DNA of 64,000 nucleotides from Solidesulfovibrio carbinolicus (GCF_004135975.1 NZ_CP026538.1:3472001-3536000), one strand, 5' to 3'. Counted from the stretch's first letter, positions 36,053-48,657 are shown. Made by a program: numbers and translations. The notes: a model not told the origin generated them from the letters alone.

Positions 36053-37111
36053 GTGAAGAAGTTGATCAACAACGTGGAAGACGTCGTCCAGGAACAGCTC
36101 CAAGGCATGGCCCTGGCCCATCCCGAATTGACCGTGAAATTCGATCCCTGCTACGTCGTTCGGTCCGACGCCCCTGTAAAAGGCAAGGTCGCCCTGGTCT
36201 CCGGCGGCGGCTCCGGCCACGAACCCATGCACGGCGGCTTCGTCGGCAAGGGGATGCTTGACGGCGCCTGCCCGGGAGCCGTGTTCACCTCGCCCACGCC
36301 GGACCAGATGTACGAATGCGCCAAAGCCGTGGACGGCGGCGCGGGCGTGCTGTTTATCGTCAAGAACTACACCGGCGACGTGATGAATTTCGAGGCCGCC
36401 GCCGAACTCGTGGCCGCCGAGGGCATCAAGGTCCAAAACATCCTCATCGACGACGACGTGGCGGTCAAAGACAGCCTGTGGACCGCCGGCCGACGCGGCG
36501 TCGGGACCACCGTGCTGGCCGAAAAGATCGTCGGCGCCGCCGCCGAGGCCGGCTACGACTTGGACAATTGCGCCGACCTGTGCCGCAAGGTCAACCAGTA
36601 CGGCCGCTCCTTTGGCGTGGCGCTCACCTCCTGCACCGTGCCCGCCGCCGGCAAACCCACCTTCGTCCTGGGCGAGGACGAAGTCGAAATGGGCATCGGC
36701 ATCCACGGCGAACCCGGCACCCACCGCATGCCCATCAAATCCGTGGACGAAATGACCGCCTACGCCGCCGCCCAGATCATCGACGACCCGGCCTACACCC
36801 GCGTCGTGCGCGAATGGGACGGCCAGGGCTGGGCGGAAAAGACCCTCACCGACGCCCCCTTTGCCAAGGGCGATCAGGTCATCGCCTTCGTCAACAGCAT
36901 GGGCGGCACCCCGGTCTCGGAACTCTACGCCGTCTACAGAAAGCTCGACGAAGTCTGCAAGGCCAAGGGCCTGACCATCGTGCGCAACCTGGTCGGCCCC
37001 TACATCACGTCGCTGGAGATGCAGGGCTTTTCCATCACCCTGCTTAGGGCCGACGACGAGATCCTCAAATTCTGGGACGCGCCGGCCAAAACCCCGGGTT
37101 TTGTCCGCTAG
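36053..37111 (+). CDS. dhaK: Dihydroxyacetone kinase subunit DhaK (PTS type)
   Basis: 352 residues, the length of PTS-type DhaK. It contains the substrate loop [15 protein letters not shown] (51-65) and the His in GIHGEPG (His218), to which dihydroxyacetone is covalently bound. DhaK, with DhaL, turns dihydroxyacetone into its phosphate, with phosphate coming from PEP through DhaM. The start is GTG (36053), preceded by a good GGAGGA site. An operator-like palindrome lies about 100 bp upstream. The gene is followed at 239 bases by dhaL; a strong terminator hairpin lies in that gap, so much transcription may end after dhaK. Confidence 0.96.
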   Translation: MKKLINNVEDVVQEQLQGMALAHPELTVKFDPCYVVRSDAPVKGKVALVSGGGSGHEPMHGGFVGKGMLDGACPGAVFTSPTPDQMYECAKAVDGGAGVLFIVKNYTGDVMNFEAAAELVAAEGIKVQNILIDDDVAVKDSLWTAGRRGVGTTVLAEKIVGAAAEAGYDLDNCADLCRKVNQYGRSFGVALTSCTVPAAGKPTFVLGEDEVEMGIGIHGEPGTHRMPIKSVDEMTAYAAAQIIDDPAYTRVVREWDGQGWAEKTLTDAPFAKGDQVIAFVNSMGGTPVSELYAVYRKLDEVCKAKGLTIVRNLVGPYITSLEMQGFSITLLRADDEILKFWDAPAKTPGFVR

Positions 37112-37121
37112 TGGAGCATCC

Positions 37122-37149
37122 CTTAAAAAACACGCTCGTATTTTTTAAG
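37122..37149 (+). promoter_or_regulatory. A/T-rich palindrome after dhaK
   Basis: CTTAAAAAA at 37122-37130 is complementary to TTTTTTAAG at 37141-37149, with a 10-nt loop. A weak, A/T-only 9-bp stem lies 11 bases past the dhaK stop. It may be a processing or weak pausing site; it is not a strong terminator. Confidence 0.35.
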
Positions 37150-37175
37150 AACAACTTGTTGTTGCAATGTATTGC

Positions 37176-37212
37176 CGACGAAATGCCCTATGCGCTTTTC
37201 GTGGACGCGACA
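37176..37212 (+). repeat. Dha-flanking hairpin repeat, copy 1
   Basis: GACGAAATGCCCTATG and CTTTTCGTGGACGCGACAC form an imperfect hairpin with a 13-nt loop. The same motif, about 75 percent identical and with the same loop length, recurs after dhaM at 40588-40628. Confidence 0.55.
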
Positions 37213-37266
37213 CGAGCGCTGCCCGTATGAGGCGCTCGCGCTTTTGCGGGACAAACGCATGACCCG

Positions 37267-37306
37267 GCGCGGGCGTGAAGCATCCTCTTCACGCCCGCGC
37301 TTTTTT
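37267..37306 (+). terminator. Strong rho-independent terminator between dhaK and dhaL
   Basis: A perfect 14-bp stem (37267-37280 with 37287-37300, arms GCGCGGGCGTGAAG and complement), a 6-nt loop and then six T. Upstream is a weaker, mutually exclusive-looking stem around 37210-37234 (CGAGCGC/GCGCTCG). dhaL starts 44 bases after the T-run, so it may be an attenuator or the element that keeps dhaK above dhaLM expression. Confidence 0.85.
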
Positions 37307-37350
37307 GAAGTCCGCCGGCCTGCCGGCCAATCCGCCCCAGGAGCCCCGCC

Positions 37351-37977
37351 ATGCCCATGACCAAAGCCCAACTGCTGGCCTGGATCGACAAGCAAAACGC
37401 CGTTTTTCTCGATAAAAAGGAATACCTGACCGACCTCGACGCCGCCATCGGCGACGCCGACCACGGCATCAACATGAACCGGGGATTCGCCAAGGTCATG
37501 GAAAAGCTCCCCACCGTGGCCGACAAGGACCTGCCCACCATCCTCAAGACCGTGGGCATGACCCTCATGTCCAGCGTGGGCGGAGCCAGCGGCCCGCTCT
37601 ACGGCACCTTCTGGATGAAAGGGGCCATGGCCCTGGACGGCAAGGCCGAAATGACCACCGCCGATTTCAAGGCCTTCCTCGAAGCCGCCGTGGGCGGCAT
37701 CGTCCAGCGCGGCCGGCCCGAGCTTGGCGACAAGACCATGTACGATCTCTGGGGACCGGTGCTGGCCGCCGTCAAGGCCGCCGACGACACAGCGCCCCTG
37801 GCCGAGGTCGTGGCCGCCGCCCTGCCCGTGGCCGAGGCCGCCCTGGCCGCCACCATCCCGCTCCAGGCCCGCAAAGGCCGGGCCAGCTACCTCGGCGAAC
37901 GCTCCATCGGCCACCCCGACCCCGGCGCGACTTCGTCGCTGTATATGTTGCAGACGTTGCAGGAAGTGTTGGGATAG
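37351..37977 (+). CDS. dhaL: Dihydroxyacetone kinase subunit DhaL (ADP-binding)
   Basis: 208 residues, typical size. It contains the Mg-ADP-binding acidic set in DAAIGDADHGINM (Asp30, Asp35, Asp37) and the GGASGPLYGT loop, ending with HPDPGATS. In PTS-type kinases DhaL holds a permanently bound ADP that is re-phosphorylated by DhaM and passes phosphate to dihydroxyacetone on DhaK. An AGGAGCC site lies before the ATG. It is separated from dhaK by an attenuator-like terminator and from dhaM by a palindromic repeat. Confidence 0.96.
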   Translation: MPMTKAQLLAWIDKQNAVFLDKKEYLTDLDAAIGDADHGINMNRGFAKVMEKLPTVADKDLPTILKTVGMTLMSSVGGASGPLYGTFWMKGAMALDGKAEMTTADFKAFLEAAVGGIVQRGRPELGDKTMYDLWGPVLAAVKAADDTAPLAEVVAAALPVAEAALAATIPLQARKGRASYLGERSIGHPDPGATSSLYMLQTLQEVLG

Positions 37978-37984
37978 GAAGAGG

Positions 37985-38037
37985 AAGAGGAAGAGGCCTC
38001 CGGCGGCCGGGGGCCTGAGGCCCCCGGACCCCCCAAA
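37985..38037 (+). repeat. Type A palindromic 3'-end repeat, copy 7 (dhaL/dhaM gap)
   Basis: The best preserved copy: AAGAGG purine leader, CCTCCGGCGG, core CCGGGGGCC/GGCCCCCGG with loop TGA, and an ACCCCCC tail. It lies 7 bases after the dhaL stop and ends 27 bases before the dhaM start. Confidence 0.9.
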
Positions 38038-38064
38038 TGGGTGAAGGGGGCCAAGGAGAAAAAG

Positions 38065-40563
38065 ATGATCGGGATTGTGGTGGTTTCCCATAGCGAGAAG
38101 CTGGCCCAGGGCGTCCTCGAACTGGCTGCCCAGATGACCCGGGGCGCCGTGCCCATGCAGGCCGTGGGCGGCATCGACGACCCGGACAACCCCATCGGCA
38201 CCGATCCCATGCAGGTGCTGGCCGCCATTGAAGCCGTGGACGCCCAGGCCGATGACGGGGTGCTGGTCCTCATGGACCTCGGCAGCGCGCTTTTAAGCGC
38301 CGAAACCGCCCTGGATTTCCTGGACGAGGCAGTGCGGGCCAAGGTGCTCCTGTGTTCGGCCCCGGTGGTCGAAGGAACCGTGGCCGCCGCCGTCCAGGCC
38401 TCCGTCGGCGCGTCCCTGGCCCAGGCCAGCGCCGAGGCGCGCGCCGCTCTGGGCGTCAAGATCGCTCAGCTCGCGCCGCTGACCGGCGAGGCTCCCGAGG
38501 CCCCCTCCCCAGCCGCCGCGCCCGCCCCGGCCGCCGGCCCGGAACAGACGCTTTCCCTGCATATCGCCAACAAAAACGGCCTCCACGCCCGCCCGGCCGC
38601 CGCCCTGGTGGCCACGGCCGGACGTTTTGCCGCCGACATCGTCGTGCGAAGGGGCGAGGCCGCCGCCTCGGCCAAGAGCATCAACCAGGTGGCGCTTCTG
38701 GGCATCAAACGCGGCGACGACATCGTTATCGCCGCCGCCGGCCCGGACCGCGAGGAAGCGCTGGCCGCCATCGCCGCCCTGCACGCCGACCATTTCGGCG
38801 AGCGCGACGAGGACGTCGCCGAGGCCCCGGCCGCGCCGGCCGTCGCCATCCAGCCGGCCGGCGACGGCGTTCTAACCGGCGCGCCGGCCAGCGCCGGCCA
38901 GGCCGTGGGGCCGGCCCACGTCCACCGGCCCAGCCTGCCCGAGATCACGCGCCGGGAAACCGACGCCCCGGCCCGGGAAGTCGCCCGCCTGGACGTGGCC
39001 CTGGCCCAGGCCCGGGCCGAACTGGAAGCGCTTTCGCACCGGGCCGTACGCGCCTCGGACAAGGCGGCGGCCGGCATTTTCGAGGTCCACGCCCTGCTCC
39101 TTGGCGACGACGACCTGCGCCGGGCAGCGATCGGGCGCATCGAGGCCGAAAAGGTCGAGGCCGCCTATGCCTGGAACGCCGTGATGGAGGAAACCGCCGC
39201 CGCCTACCGCAAACTGTCCGACGGCTACATGCAGGCCCGGGCCGCCGACGTCCTCGACAGCGGGACGCGGGTGCTGCGTCTGCTGACCGGCGAAACGGCC
39301 GCGCCCATTCGTCTGGCCCGGCCGTCCATCCTCGTGGTGGGCGAGCTGTCGCCGTCCGAGGCGGCCGGCCTCGATCCGGCCCTGGTTCTCGGCATCGCCG
39401 CTGAAACCGGCGGGGCCACCGCCCATGCCGCCATCCTGGCCCGGTCCCTGGGCATCCCGGCCGTGGTGGGCCTGGGTGAAGGGTTGCGGACGGTCGCCCA
39501 AGGGCAAATGCTCGTCCTTGACGGCCAGGCCGGCACGGTGCTGACCGACCCGGACGAAGCCGCCTGCCGGGCGGCCGAAGCACAGCGCCGGGCCTGGACG
39601 GCGGCCAGGGAAGCGGCCCGGTCCAAGAGCGCAGCCCCGGCCGCCACTTGCGACGGCACGGTCGTGCCGGTCATGGCCAACATCGGCGGCCCGGCCGACG
39701 CGGCCAGGGCGCTCACCAGCGGGGCCGACGGCGTGGGGCTTTTCCGCACGGAATTTCTCTTCTTGGAGCGCCAGGACGCGCCCAGCGAGGACGAACAGTA
39801 CGCCGCCTACGTCGCGGCGGCCGAGGCCATGGCGGGCCGGCCGGTCATCATCCGCACCCTGGATATCGGCGGCGACAAGCCGGTGCCCTATCTGGACACG
39901 CCGCGCGAGGACAACCCGTTTCTGGGCCAGCGCGGGGCGCGGTTGTGCCTGGCCCGGCCGGCGCTTTTGCGCACCCAGTTGCGGGCGCTTTGGCGAGCGG
40001 CGAGCGGACGCGACATCTGGATCATGTACCCCATGATCAGCGATGTGGCCGAACTGCGAGCCGTGCTGGCCGCCCAGGAGGCCGCCCGGCGGGAACTCGT
40101 GGCCGAGGGCGTCGAAACGCCGGCCAAGGTCAAGACCGGCATCATGATCGAGGTGCCGGCGGCCGCGGCCATGGCCGACAAACTGGCCGGGCTGTGCGAT
40201 TTTGTAAGCATCGGCACCAACGACCTGACCCAGTACGTCATGGCCGCCGACCGGGGCAATCCGGCCGTGGCCCATCTGTGCGACAGCCTGCATCCGGCCG
40301 TGCTGCGCCTTATTGCCCGCACATGTGAGGCCGGCGCGGCCGCCGGCATCGAGGTCGGCATGTGCGGCGAGCTGGCCGGCGAGGCCAAGGCCACGCCGCT
40401 GCTATTGGGATTGGGGCTGGTCGAACTGAGCATGAGCGCCGGGCTTGTGCCCGAGGTCAAGGAGGCGGTGCGCGGCGCGGATCTGGCCGCCTGCCGCGCC
40501 CTGGCCCAAAAGGCCCTGGCCTGCGACACGGCCGGGGAAGTGCGGGCGCTTTTGGGCTTTTGA
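38065..40563 (+). CDS. dhaM: DhaM fusion: EIIA-Man domain, HPr, full-length enzyme I
   Basis: 832 residues. Residues 1-135 are an EIIA-mannose-type DhaM domain (His9 in VVSHSE). HPr spans about 160-245 with His174 in NKNGLHARPAA. Enzyme I runs from about 268 to 832, with its phospho-His454 in GGATAHAAI, PEP-site Arg561 in GLFRTEFLF, IEVPAAAAM and the active-site Cys767 in MCGELAG. In the E. coli DhaM the enzyme I part is truncated; here the PEP-binding domain is complete, so the protein could take phosphate from PEP directly and hand it to DhaL. The ATG follows CCAAGGAGAA. The gene is the end of the dha operon. Confidence 0.95.
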   Translation: MIGIVVVSHSEKLAQGVLELAAQMTRGAVPMQAVGGIDDPDNPIGTDPMQVLAAIEAVDAQADDGVLVLMDLGSALLSAETALDFLDEAVRAKVLLCSAPVVEGTVAAAVQASVGASLAQASAEARAALGVKIAQLAPLTGEAPEAPSPAAAPAPAAGPEQTLSLHIANKNGLHARPAAALVATAGRFAADIVVRRGEAAASAKSINQVALLGIKRGDDIVIAAAGPDREEALAAIAALHADHFGERDEDVAEAPAAPAVAIQPAGDGVLTGAPASAGQAVGPAHVHRPSLPEITRRETDAPAREVARLDVALAQARAELEALSHRAVRASDKAAAGIFEVHALLLGDDDLRRAAIGRIEAEKVEAAYAWNAVMEETAAAYRKLSDGYMQARAADVLDSGTRVLRLLTGETAAPIRLARPSILVVGELSPSEAAGLDPALVLGIAAETGGATAHAAILARSLGIPAVVGLGEGLRTVAQGQMLVLDGQAGTVLTDPDEAACRAAEAQRRAWTAAREAARSKSAAPAATCDGTVVPVMANIGGPADAARALTSGADGVGLFRTEFLFLERQDAPSEDEQYAAYVAAAEAMAGRPVIIRTLDIGGDKPVPYLDTPREDNPFLGQRGARLCLARPALLRTQLRALWRAASGRDIWIMYPMISDVAELRAVLAAQEAARRELVAEGVETPAKVKTGIMIEVPAAAAMADKLAGLCDFVSIGTNDLTQYVMAADRGNPAVAHLCDSLHPAVLRLIARTCEAGAAAGIEVGMCGELAGEAKATPLLLGLGLVELSMSAGLVPEVKEAVRGADLAACRALAQKALACDTAGEVRALLGF

Positions 40564-40587
40564 AGATAAATAAAGGTGTTCGTCTGT

Positions 40588-40627
40588 TGTCCGCGAAATG
40601 TCCTGGGGGCTTTTCGCGGACGCGACA

Positions 40628-40628
<1 letters not shown>
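40588..40628 (+). repeat. Dha-flanking hairpin repeat, copy 2
   Basis: A 10-bp perfect stem (GTCCGCGAAA at 40589-40598 with TTTCGCGGAC at 40612-40621), a 13-nt loop, then GCGACAC. It lies 25 bases past the dhaM stop and abuts the convergent kinase gene. It is similar to the motif at 37176 in the dhaK-dhaL gap. Confidence 0.6.
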
Positions 40629-42271
<1,643 letters not shown>

Positions 42272-42409
42272 GGGTCGTCCTTTATTGTTGTGGCGTAACA
42301 GCACCGTTCATGAAAAATGCTGCAAGACGGAAACTGTATGCCGACAAGGCGACGCAAGGCAAGCCAAAGCTTTACGTGGTTGTCCCGACAATCAAAAATA
42401 CCGGAAATC

Positions 42410-45400
42410 CTATCCTGCATTTTCCCCGGACGTCGCTGCTGGCTCTGTATCGGCGTATCCGCGCTGGCCGCCAAAGCGCCACCGCAGCCGATCCAGGTAG
42501 AGATATATCACGGGCGTGGTGAAAAGCGTCATGATCTGGCTGACCACCAGTCCTCCGGCGATGACGATGCCCAGCGGCCGGCGCAGCTCGAAGCCTGCGC
42601 CATGGCCGAAGGCCAGAGGCAGCGCGCCCAGCAACGCGGCCAGGGTGGTCATCATGATGGGCCGAAAGCGCATCCGGCAAGCCTCGGTGATGGCCTCACG
42701 CGGGCCGAGGTTTCGGGCGCGTTCGGCTTCCAGGGCGAAATCCACCATCATGATGCCATTTTTTTTCACGATCCCGATGAGCAGCACAATGCCGATGACG
42801 GCGATGATGGACAGATCAAGCTTGAAGGCCATGAGCGCGGCCACGCCGCCAAGGCCGGCCGACGGCAGGGTCGAGAGGATGGTCACGGGATGGATGGCGC
42901 TCTCGTAGAGGACGCCAAGGACGATGTAGACGGCAACCAGCGCGGCCAGGATGAGCAGGGGCTGGTTTTTGAGCGAATCGCCCAGGGCCTGGGCCGTGCC
43001 GGCGAAGGTGGTGCGGATGGTCGCCGGCAGCCCCAGGCCCGCCGCCGCCTGGCCGATGGCGTCGGCGGCCTGGGAGAGCGAAACCCCGGGGGCGAGATTA
43101 AACGAGATGGTGGCCGAGGGAAATTGCCCTTGGTGAAAGACGGACAAGGGTGTCAGCTTGTCCTCCACCTTGGCGATGGTGGTCAAGGGAATCTGCTTGC
43201 CGTCCCTGCCGGGCACATAGACGTGGCGCAGGCCCTCGGGCGAGGCCCAGATGCGCGGGTCGGCGTCCAGGACCACCCGGTACTGGTTGACCTCGGCATA
43301 GGACACGCCGGCCAGGCTCTGGCCGAAGGCGTCGTAGAGCACGGCGTCGATGTCGACCATGGACACGCCCAGGCGCGAGGCCGCGTCGCGGTCCACCGTC
43401 ACCGAGGTCATAAGCCCCCGGGCCTGCTGGTCGGCGATGACGTCGGTGACTTGGGGCAGCTTGCGCAGCCGCTCCTCGACCCTGGGCGTCCACTGGGTCA
43501 GCTCGGCGAAATCGTTGCCCAGAAGCGAGAACTGGTAGAGGGCCTTGCCCGGCCGGCCGCCCAGGCGCAGTTCCTGGGCCGGCATGAGAAAGGCTTGGGC
43601 CCCGGGCAGCTTGGCCAGGGACTTGCGCAGCCGCGAAAGCGTCACCTGGATGGGCGGCCGTTTGTCCTGGGCTTTGAGGGTCACGAACATCTGGGCCGAA
43701 TTGACCGAGCCGCCGCCCGGTCCGCCGCCGCCGCCGGTAAAGCCGGTGACGCTTTCCACGTCCGGGTCGTTTTTGATGACGCTGACGATCTCGGCCAGCC
43801 GCCCTTCCATGTACTGAAACGAGCTGTCCTGGGAGGCCTGGATAAATCCCATGAGCCGGCCGGTGTCCTGTTCCGGGAAAAAGCCCTTGGGAATGATGAT
43901 ATAGAGCCAGACCGCGCCGCACAGGGCGGCGGCCGTGGCGGCCAGCATGGTTTTGGGATGCCCAAGGGCCGCTTCCAGGGCCCGGGCGTAGCCCCGGGCC
44001 AGGGCGGCAAAGGCCCGGGCGAAAAAGCCCGGCCGGCCCGGGCCATGGCCGCCCGCCCCGGCCCCGTGCCCGAAGACCACGGCGCACAGCATGGGCGTGG
44101 CCGTCAGCGACAGCACCAGCGACAGCAGGATGGCGATGGACAGCACGGCGGCGAATTCCCGGAAAAGCCGGCCCACCACCCCGCCCATGAAAAAGATGGG
44201 GATGAAAACCGCCACCAGAGACAGGCTCATGGACACCACGGTGAAGGCCACTTCCCGGGAACCGACCATGGCCGCCTGCCGGGGGTCCAGGCCGGCTTCG
44301 CGGTGACGGGCCACGTTTTCCACCACCACGATGGCGTCGTCCACGACAAACCCGGTGGCGATGGTCAGCGCCATGAGCGACAGGTTGTCCAGGGAATAGT
44401 CGAACAAATACATGACGGCGAACGTGCCGACCAGGGAGGCCACCGTGGCCACGGCCGGGATGAGCGTGGCCCGAAAGCTCCCCAGAAACACCCAGACCAC
44501 GGCGATGACCAGCAGGCAGGACAGGACAAGCGTGAATTCCACCTCGGCCAGGGAGGCCCGGATGGGCGGGCTGCGGTCCATCTCCACGGAGACGTTCACG
44601 TCGCCGGGCAGCGAGGCGACAAGCTCGGGCAAAAGCGCCCGGACGTTGTCCACGGTCTCGATGATGTTGGCCCCGGGCTGGCGGAACACGATGATCATGA
44701 CGGCCGGCGTGCCGCCTACCAGCCCGGCGGTGCGCACGTCCTCCACCGAATCGGTGACGGTGGCCACGTCGGACAGGCGCACGGCCGCGCCGTTTTTATA
44801 GGACAGGATAAGCGGCTGGTACTCGGCCGCCTTGTGGAGCTGGTCGTTGACGTCGATCTCATAGGCCGTGTCGCCGGACTCGACCCGGCCCTTGGGCCGG
44901 TTGACCGTGGTCTTGGCGATAAGTCCGCGCACGTTTTCCAGGCTTAAGCCCTGCTGGGCCAGCTTGGCCGGATCGACGCTCACCCGCACGGCCGGCAGGG
45001 CTCCGCCGCCCACGAACACCTGGCCCACGCCCTCGACCTGGGCCAGCTTTTGCTGGAGCACGGTGGAAGCCACGTCGTACATGGCGGCGCGCGACACCGT
45101 GGGCGAAGTCAGCGCCAGCACCATGACGGGCGCGTCGGCCGGGTTCATTTTGCGGTAGGTCGGATTCTGGCGCAGGGTCGAGGGCAGCTCGCCCCGGGCG
45201 GCGGCGATGGCGGCCTGGACGTCCCGGGAAGCGCCGTTGATGTCGCGCGACAGATCAAATTGCAGATTGATCTGGACCGACCCCCGGCCGCTGGTGGAGG
45301 TCATTTCCGTCACCCCGGCGATGCGGCCGAACTGGCGTTCCAGGGGCGCGGCCACGGACGTGGCCATGGTCTCGGGCTCGGCCCCGGGCAGCTGGGCCTG

Positions 45401-45541
45401 GACCGAGATGGTGGGGAAATCCACCTGGGGCAGGGCGGCGGCCGGCAGGAGCTTGAAGGCGATGGCTCCGGCCAGCATCAGGGCCAGCGTCAACAAGGCC
45501 GTGCCGACCGGGCGACGGATGCAGATTTCCGGCAGATTCAT
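42410..45541 (-). CDS. mdtC: RND multidrug efflux permease, MdtC-like
   Basis: 1043 residues, full-length HAE1/MdtC-like RND transporter with twelve membrane helices. The TM4 proton-relay aspartate pair is in [17 protein letters not shown]. Other family marks are the N-terminal [35 protein letters not shown] and a C-terminal [13 protein letters not shown]. Start at 45541 overlaps the upstream permease stop (ATGA). Pairs of unlike permeases work as a heterotrimer in MdtBC, which exports bile salts, novobiocin and flavonoid-type compounds. It is the last gene of the leftward mdtABC-type operon. No outer-membrane TolC-like gene is in the window. Confidence 0.93.
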   Translation of the reverse strand: MNLPEICIRRPVGTALLTLALMLAGAIAFKLLPAAALPQVDFPTISVQAQLPGAEPETMATSVAAPLERQFGRIAGVTEMTSTSGRGSVQINLQFDLSRDINGASRDVQAAIAAARGELPSTLRQNPTYRKMNPADAPVMVLALTSPTVSRAAMYDVASTVLQQKLAQVEGVGQVFVGGGALPAVRVSVDPAKLAQQGLSLENVRGLIAKTTVNRPKGRVESGDTAYEIDVNDQLHKAAEYQPLILSYKNGAAVRLSDVATVTDSVEDVRTAGLVGGTPAVMIIVFRQPGANIIETVDNVRALLPELVASLPGDVNVSVEMDRSPPIRASLAEVEFTLVLSCLLVIAVVWVFLGSFRATLIPAVATVASLVGTFAVMYLFDYSLDNLSLMALTIATGFVVDDAIVVVENVARHREAGLDPRQAAMVGSREVAFTVVSMSLSLVAVFIPIFFMGGVVGRLFREFAAVLSIAILLSLVLSLTATPMLCAVVFGHGAGAGGHGPGRPGFFARAFAALARGYARALEAALGHPKTMLAATAAALCGAVWLYIIIPKGFFPEQDTGRLMGFIQASQDSSFQYMEGRLAEIVSVIKNDPDVESVTGFTGGGGGPGGGSVNSAQMFVTLKAQDKRPPIQVTLSRLRKSLAKLPGAQAFLMPAQELRLGGRPGKALYQFSLLGNDFAELTQWTPRVEERLRKLPQVTDVIADQQARGLMTSVTVDRDAASRLGVSMVDIDAVLYDAFGQSLAGVSYAEVNQYRVVLDADPRIWASPEGLRHVYVPGRDGKQIPLTTIAKVEDKLTPLSVFHQGQFPSATISFNLAPGVSLSQAADAIGQAAAGLGLPATIRTTFAGTAQALGDSLKNQPLLILAALVAVYIVLGVLYESAIHPVTILSTLPSAGLGGVAALMAFKLDLSIIAVIGIVLLIGIVKKNGIMMVDFALEAERARNLGPREAITEACRMRFRPIMMTTLAALLGALPLAFGHGAGFELRRPLGIVIAGGLVVSQIMTLFTTPVIYLYLDRLRWRFGGQRGYADTEPAATSGENAG

Positions 45542-48500
45542 ACGGTTCCGGCTTCTTCGTTCCCGGCGGCCATGGGCGGGGTCGTCTCGCGGCGGCCGGC
45601 CAGACGCTCGAAGAAGAGGTAGATGACGGGCGTGGTGTAAAGCGTGAGCGCCTGGCTGACGACAAGGCCGCCCACGATGGCGATGCCCAGGGGCCGGCGC
45701 AGCTCGCTGCCCACGCCCGAACCCAGGGCCAGGGGCAACGCGCCGAGAAGCGCCGCCATGGTTGTCATCATGATGGGCCGAAAACGCAGCAGGCAGGCCT
45801 CGTAAATGGCCTCGCCCGGGGAAAGCCCCCGCTCGCGCTCGGCGGACAGGGCGAAGTCCACCATCATGATGCCGTTTTTCTTCACGATGCCGATGAGCAG
45901 GATAATGCCGATGACGGCCATGATGCCGAGATCCTCGCCGCACAGCCACAAGGCCCCCACCGCGCCCACCCCGGCCGAAGGCAGGGTGGACAGGATAGTC
46001 ACCGGGTGGATGAAGCTCTCGTACATGACGCCAAGGACGATGTAGACGGTGATCAGCGCGGCCAGGATGAGCAGCGGCTCGTTTTTGAGCGACTCCCCGA
46101 AAGCCTTGGCCGCGCCGGTGAAATCGCCGGCAATGCTGGCCGGCATCCCGATCCGGGCCGACACCGCGGCCACGGCGGCCACGGCGTCGCCAAGGGAATG
46201 CCCGGGCGCGGCGTCAAAGGAGACCGTGGCGGCCGGGAACTGGGATTGGCGGTTGCGCACGAGCGGCGCTTCGCCCTCGGTCACCGTGGCCACGGCCGAC
46301 AGCGGAGCCTGGCCGCCGCCGGAGGTCGGCAGCCGCACCAGGGACAGGGCCTCGGGACCGGTGGCCATGGCCGGGTCCATGGCCAGCACCACCCGGTATT
46401 GGCTGAGTTCCGTGAACATGGTCGAGATCTGGCGCTGGCCAAAGGCGCTGTAAAGGGCGTTGTCGATGTCCTCGGGAGTCAGCCCATAGCGGGCGGCGGC
46501 CACCCGGTCGATGACGACGTTTAAGCGTTTGCCGCCCAGAGCCAGGTTGTGGGAGACGTTGCGCACTTCCGGCCGGGCGGCAAGCGCCTCGACAAAGCGC
46601 GGCGTCCACAGGGCCAGATCGCGGGAGCTGGGGGTTTCCAGCACGTACTGGTACTGGGCGCGGCCGGCCCGGGCGTCCACGGTCAGGTCCTGGACGGGCG
46701 AAAGCGCCACGCTCATCCCCGGCAGGCGGTGGGTCTTTTCTTCCAGCCGCCGGGCCACGCCGGCGGCGTCGGCCGTGCGCGAGGCCTTGGGCACGAGTTC
46801 CACGGCGATGCGGCCCACGTTGGGGCTGGGGTTGACGCCGTCCACGCCGACAAAGATGGCGGTGGAGGCCACGGCCGGATCGGCCGCCAATATTTCCGAC
46901 AGCCCGGCTTGACCCTCGCCCATGGCGGCAAACGAGGCGGCGGACGGGGCCTCGAACACCCCGGACAGCCCGCCCGTGTCCTGGACCGGGAAAAAGCCCT
47001 TGGGCACGGCGGCGTACATCCAGACCGTGGCCACCACGGTGCCCACGGCCACAAGGAGCGTCGCGCCCTGATGGCGCAGGACCACCACCAAGGTACGGTC
47101 GTAGAAGGCGGTCATGGCCCCGAAGGCCGCGCCAAAAGTCCGGGCGACCAGGCCCCCGCCGGACTGCCCGTTGTGCCCCGACCGGCCAAGAAGCCGGGCG
47201 CAGAGCATGGGGGTCAGCGTCAGCGACACCACAGCCGACAGCAAAATGGCCACGCCCAGGGTCACGGCGAATTCGCGGAAAAGCCGGCCCACCACGTCGC
47301 CCATGAACAGCAGCGGAATGAGCACGGCCACCAGGGAAACGGTCAGCGACAGGATGGTGAAGCCGATCTGTCCCGCGCCGTTAAGCGCCGCCTGCATGGG
47401 CGGCGTGCCCTCCTCCACATGGCGGGCCACGTTTTCGATCATGACGATGGCGTCGTCCACCACGAAGCCGGTGGCAATGGTCAGCGCCATGAGCGTCAGG
47501 TTGTTGAGGCCATAGCCCAGCAGATACATGACGCCAAAGGTGCCGATAAGCGACAGCGGCACGGCCGTGCCCGGAATGAGCGTGGCCGGCACGTCGTGGA
47601 GAAACAGATAAATGACGCCGACGACCAGGACCACGGCCAGCAGCAGCTCGATCTGCACATCGTCGATGGAAGCCCGGATGGTGACGGTGCGGTCGGTCAG
47701 GACGGACAGGTCCACGGCGGCCGGCAGGGCCGCGCGCAGCTGGGGCAGGATGGCCTTGACCCGGTCCACCACGGCGATGACGTTGGCCCCGGGCTGGCGC
47801 TGGATGTTGAGGACAATGGCCGGCTTGCCGTTCACCCAGGCGGCCTGGCGCACGTCTTCGGGGCCGGTGCGGATGCTGGCCACGTCGGACAGGCGCACCG
47901 GCCGGCCGTCGCGGTAGCTGACGATGAGCGGCTTGTATTCGTCGGCCGTGAGCAGTTGGTCGTTGGTTTCCAGAATCGACGACTGGCGCGGACCGTCGAA
48001 GCCGCCCTTGGCCTTGTTGACGTTGGCCGCGGCGATGGCCGTCCGCACGTCCTCCACGGCAATGCCGTAAGCGGCCAGGGCCGTGGGGTTGACCTCCACG
48101 CGCACGGCCGGCCGCTGGCCGCCGGCCACGCTGACCAGGCCCACGCCGGAAAGCTGGGAAATCTTCTGGGCCAGACGGGTGTCGGCCAAATCCTGCACCG
48201 CCGTCAGTTCCATGGCCTCGGAAGTAAGGGCCAACGACAGGATGGGCGCGTCGGCCGGGTTGACCTTGCTGTAGACCGGCGGCGTGGGCAGGTCGCCCGG
48301 CAGCAGGCTGGTGGCCGTGTTGATGGCCGCCTGGACCTCCTGCTCGGCCACGTCGAGGCTCAGGCTCAGGGCGAATTGCAGGGTGATGACCGAGGCCCCG
48401 GGCGAACTCACCGAGGTCATCTCGGTCAGGCCCGGCATCTGGCCGAACTGGCGCTCCAAGGGCGCGGTCACGGCCGAGGCCATGACATCGGGGCTGGCCC

Positions 48501-48657
48501 CGGGATAAAACGTCCGCACCTGGATGGTGGGATAGTCCACCTGGGGCAGGGCCGAGACCGGGAGCTGGAAATAAGCCGTCAGGCCGGCCAGCACCACCGC
48601 GACCATGAGGAGCGTGGTGGCCACGGGCCGCAGGATAAACGGGCGCGACAGGTTCAT
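45538..48657 (-). CDS. mdtB: RND multidrug efflux permease, MdtB-like
   Basis: 1039 residues. It is the partner RND permease, again with TM4 [17 protein letters not shown], the N-terminal [19 protein letters not shown] and [18 protein letters not shown]. It overlaps the adaptor gene upstream by 4 bases and the second permease downstream by 4 bases, so synthesis of the three is coupled. In MdtABC systems two B-type subunits and one C-type subunit form the working trimer. Which of these two permeases is B and which is C is set here by gene order and motif resemblance, not by experiment. Confidence 0.93.
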   Translation of the reverse strand: MNLSRPFILRPVATTLLMVAVVLAGLTAYFQLPVSALPQVDYPTIQVRTFYPGASPDVMASAVTAPLERQFGQMPGLTEMTSVSSPGASVITLQFALSLSLDVAEQEVQAAINTATSLLPGDLPTPPVYSKVNPADAPILSLALTSEAMELTAVQDLADTRLAQKISQLSGVGLVSVAGGQRPAVRVEVNPTALAAYGIAVEDVRTAIAAANVNKAKGGFDGPRQSSILETNDQLLTADEYKPLIVSYRDGRPVRLSDVASIRTGPEDVRQAAWVNGKPAIVLNIQRQPGANVIAVVDRVKAILPQLRAALPAAVDLSVLTDRTVTIRASIDDVQIELLLAVVLVVGVIYLFLHDVPATLIPGTAVPLSLIGTFGVMYLLGYGLNNLTLMALTIATGFVVDDAIVMIENVARHVEEGTPPMQAALNGAGQIGFTILSLTVSLVAVLIPLLFMGDVVGRLFREFAVTLGVAILLSAVVSLTLTPMLCARLLGRSGHNGQSGGGLVARTFGAAFGAMTAFYDRTLVVVLRHQGATLLVAVGTVVATVWMYAAVPKGFFPVQDTGGLSGVFEAPSAASFAAMGEGQAGLSEILAADPAVASTAIFVGVDGVNPSPNVGRIAVELVPKASRTADAAGVARRLEEKTHRLPGMSVALSPVQDLTVDARAGRAQYQYVLETPSSRDLALWTPRFVEALAARPEVRNVSHNLALGGKRLNVVIDRVAAARYGLTPEDIDNALYSAFGQRQISTMFTELSQYRVVLAMDPAMATGPEALSLVRLPTSGGGQAPLSAVATVTEGEAPLVRNRQSQFPAATVSFDAAPGHSLGDAVAAVAAVSARIGMPASIAGDFTGAAKAFGESLKNEPLLILAALITVYIVLGVMYESFIHPVTILSTLPSAGVGAVGALWLCGEDLGIMAVIGIILLIGIVKKNGIMMVDFALSAERERGLSPGEAIYEACLLRFRPIMMTTMAALLGALPLALGSGVGSELRRPLGIAIVGGLVVSQALTLYTTPVIYLFFERLAGRRETTPPMAAGNEEAGTV

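Noticed and set aside
37169-37264. Short 31-codon frame in the dhaK-dhaL gap (leader peptide?)
   Set aside because: No ribosome site and no codon run that would suggest a sensing leader; the hairpins explain the region better.
42317-44947. 876-codon rightward open frame over the RND permease
   Set aside because: It is the complement of a strongly conserved transporter gene; its composition is typical of GC-driven antisense frames.
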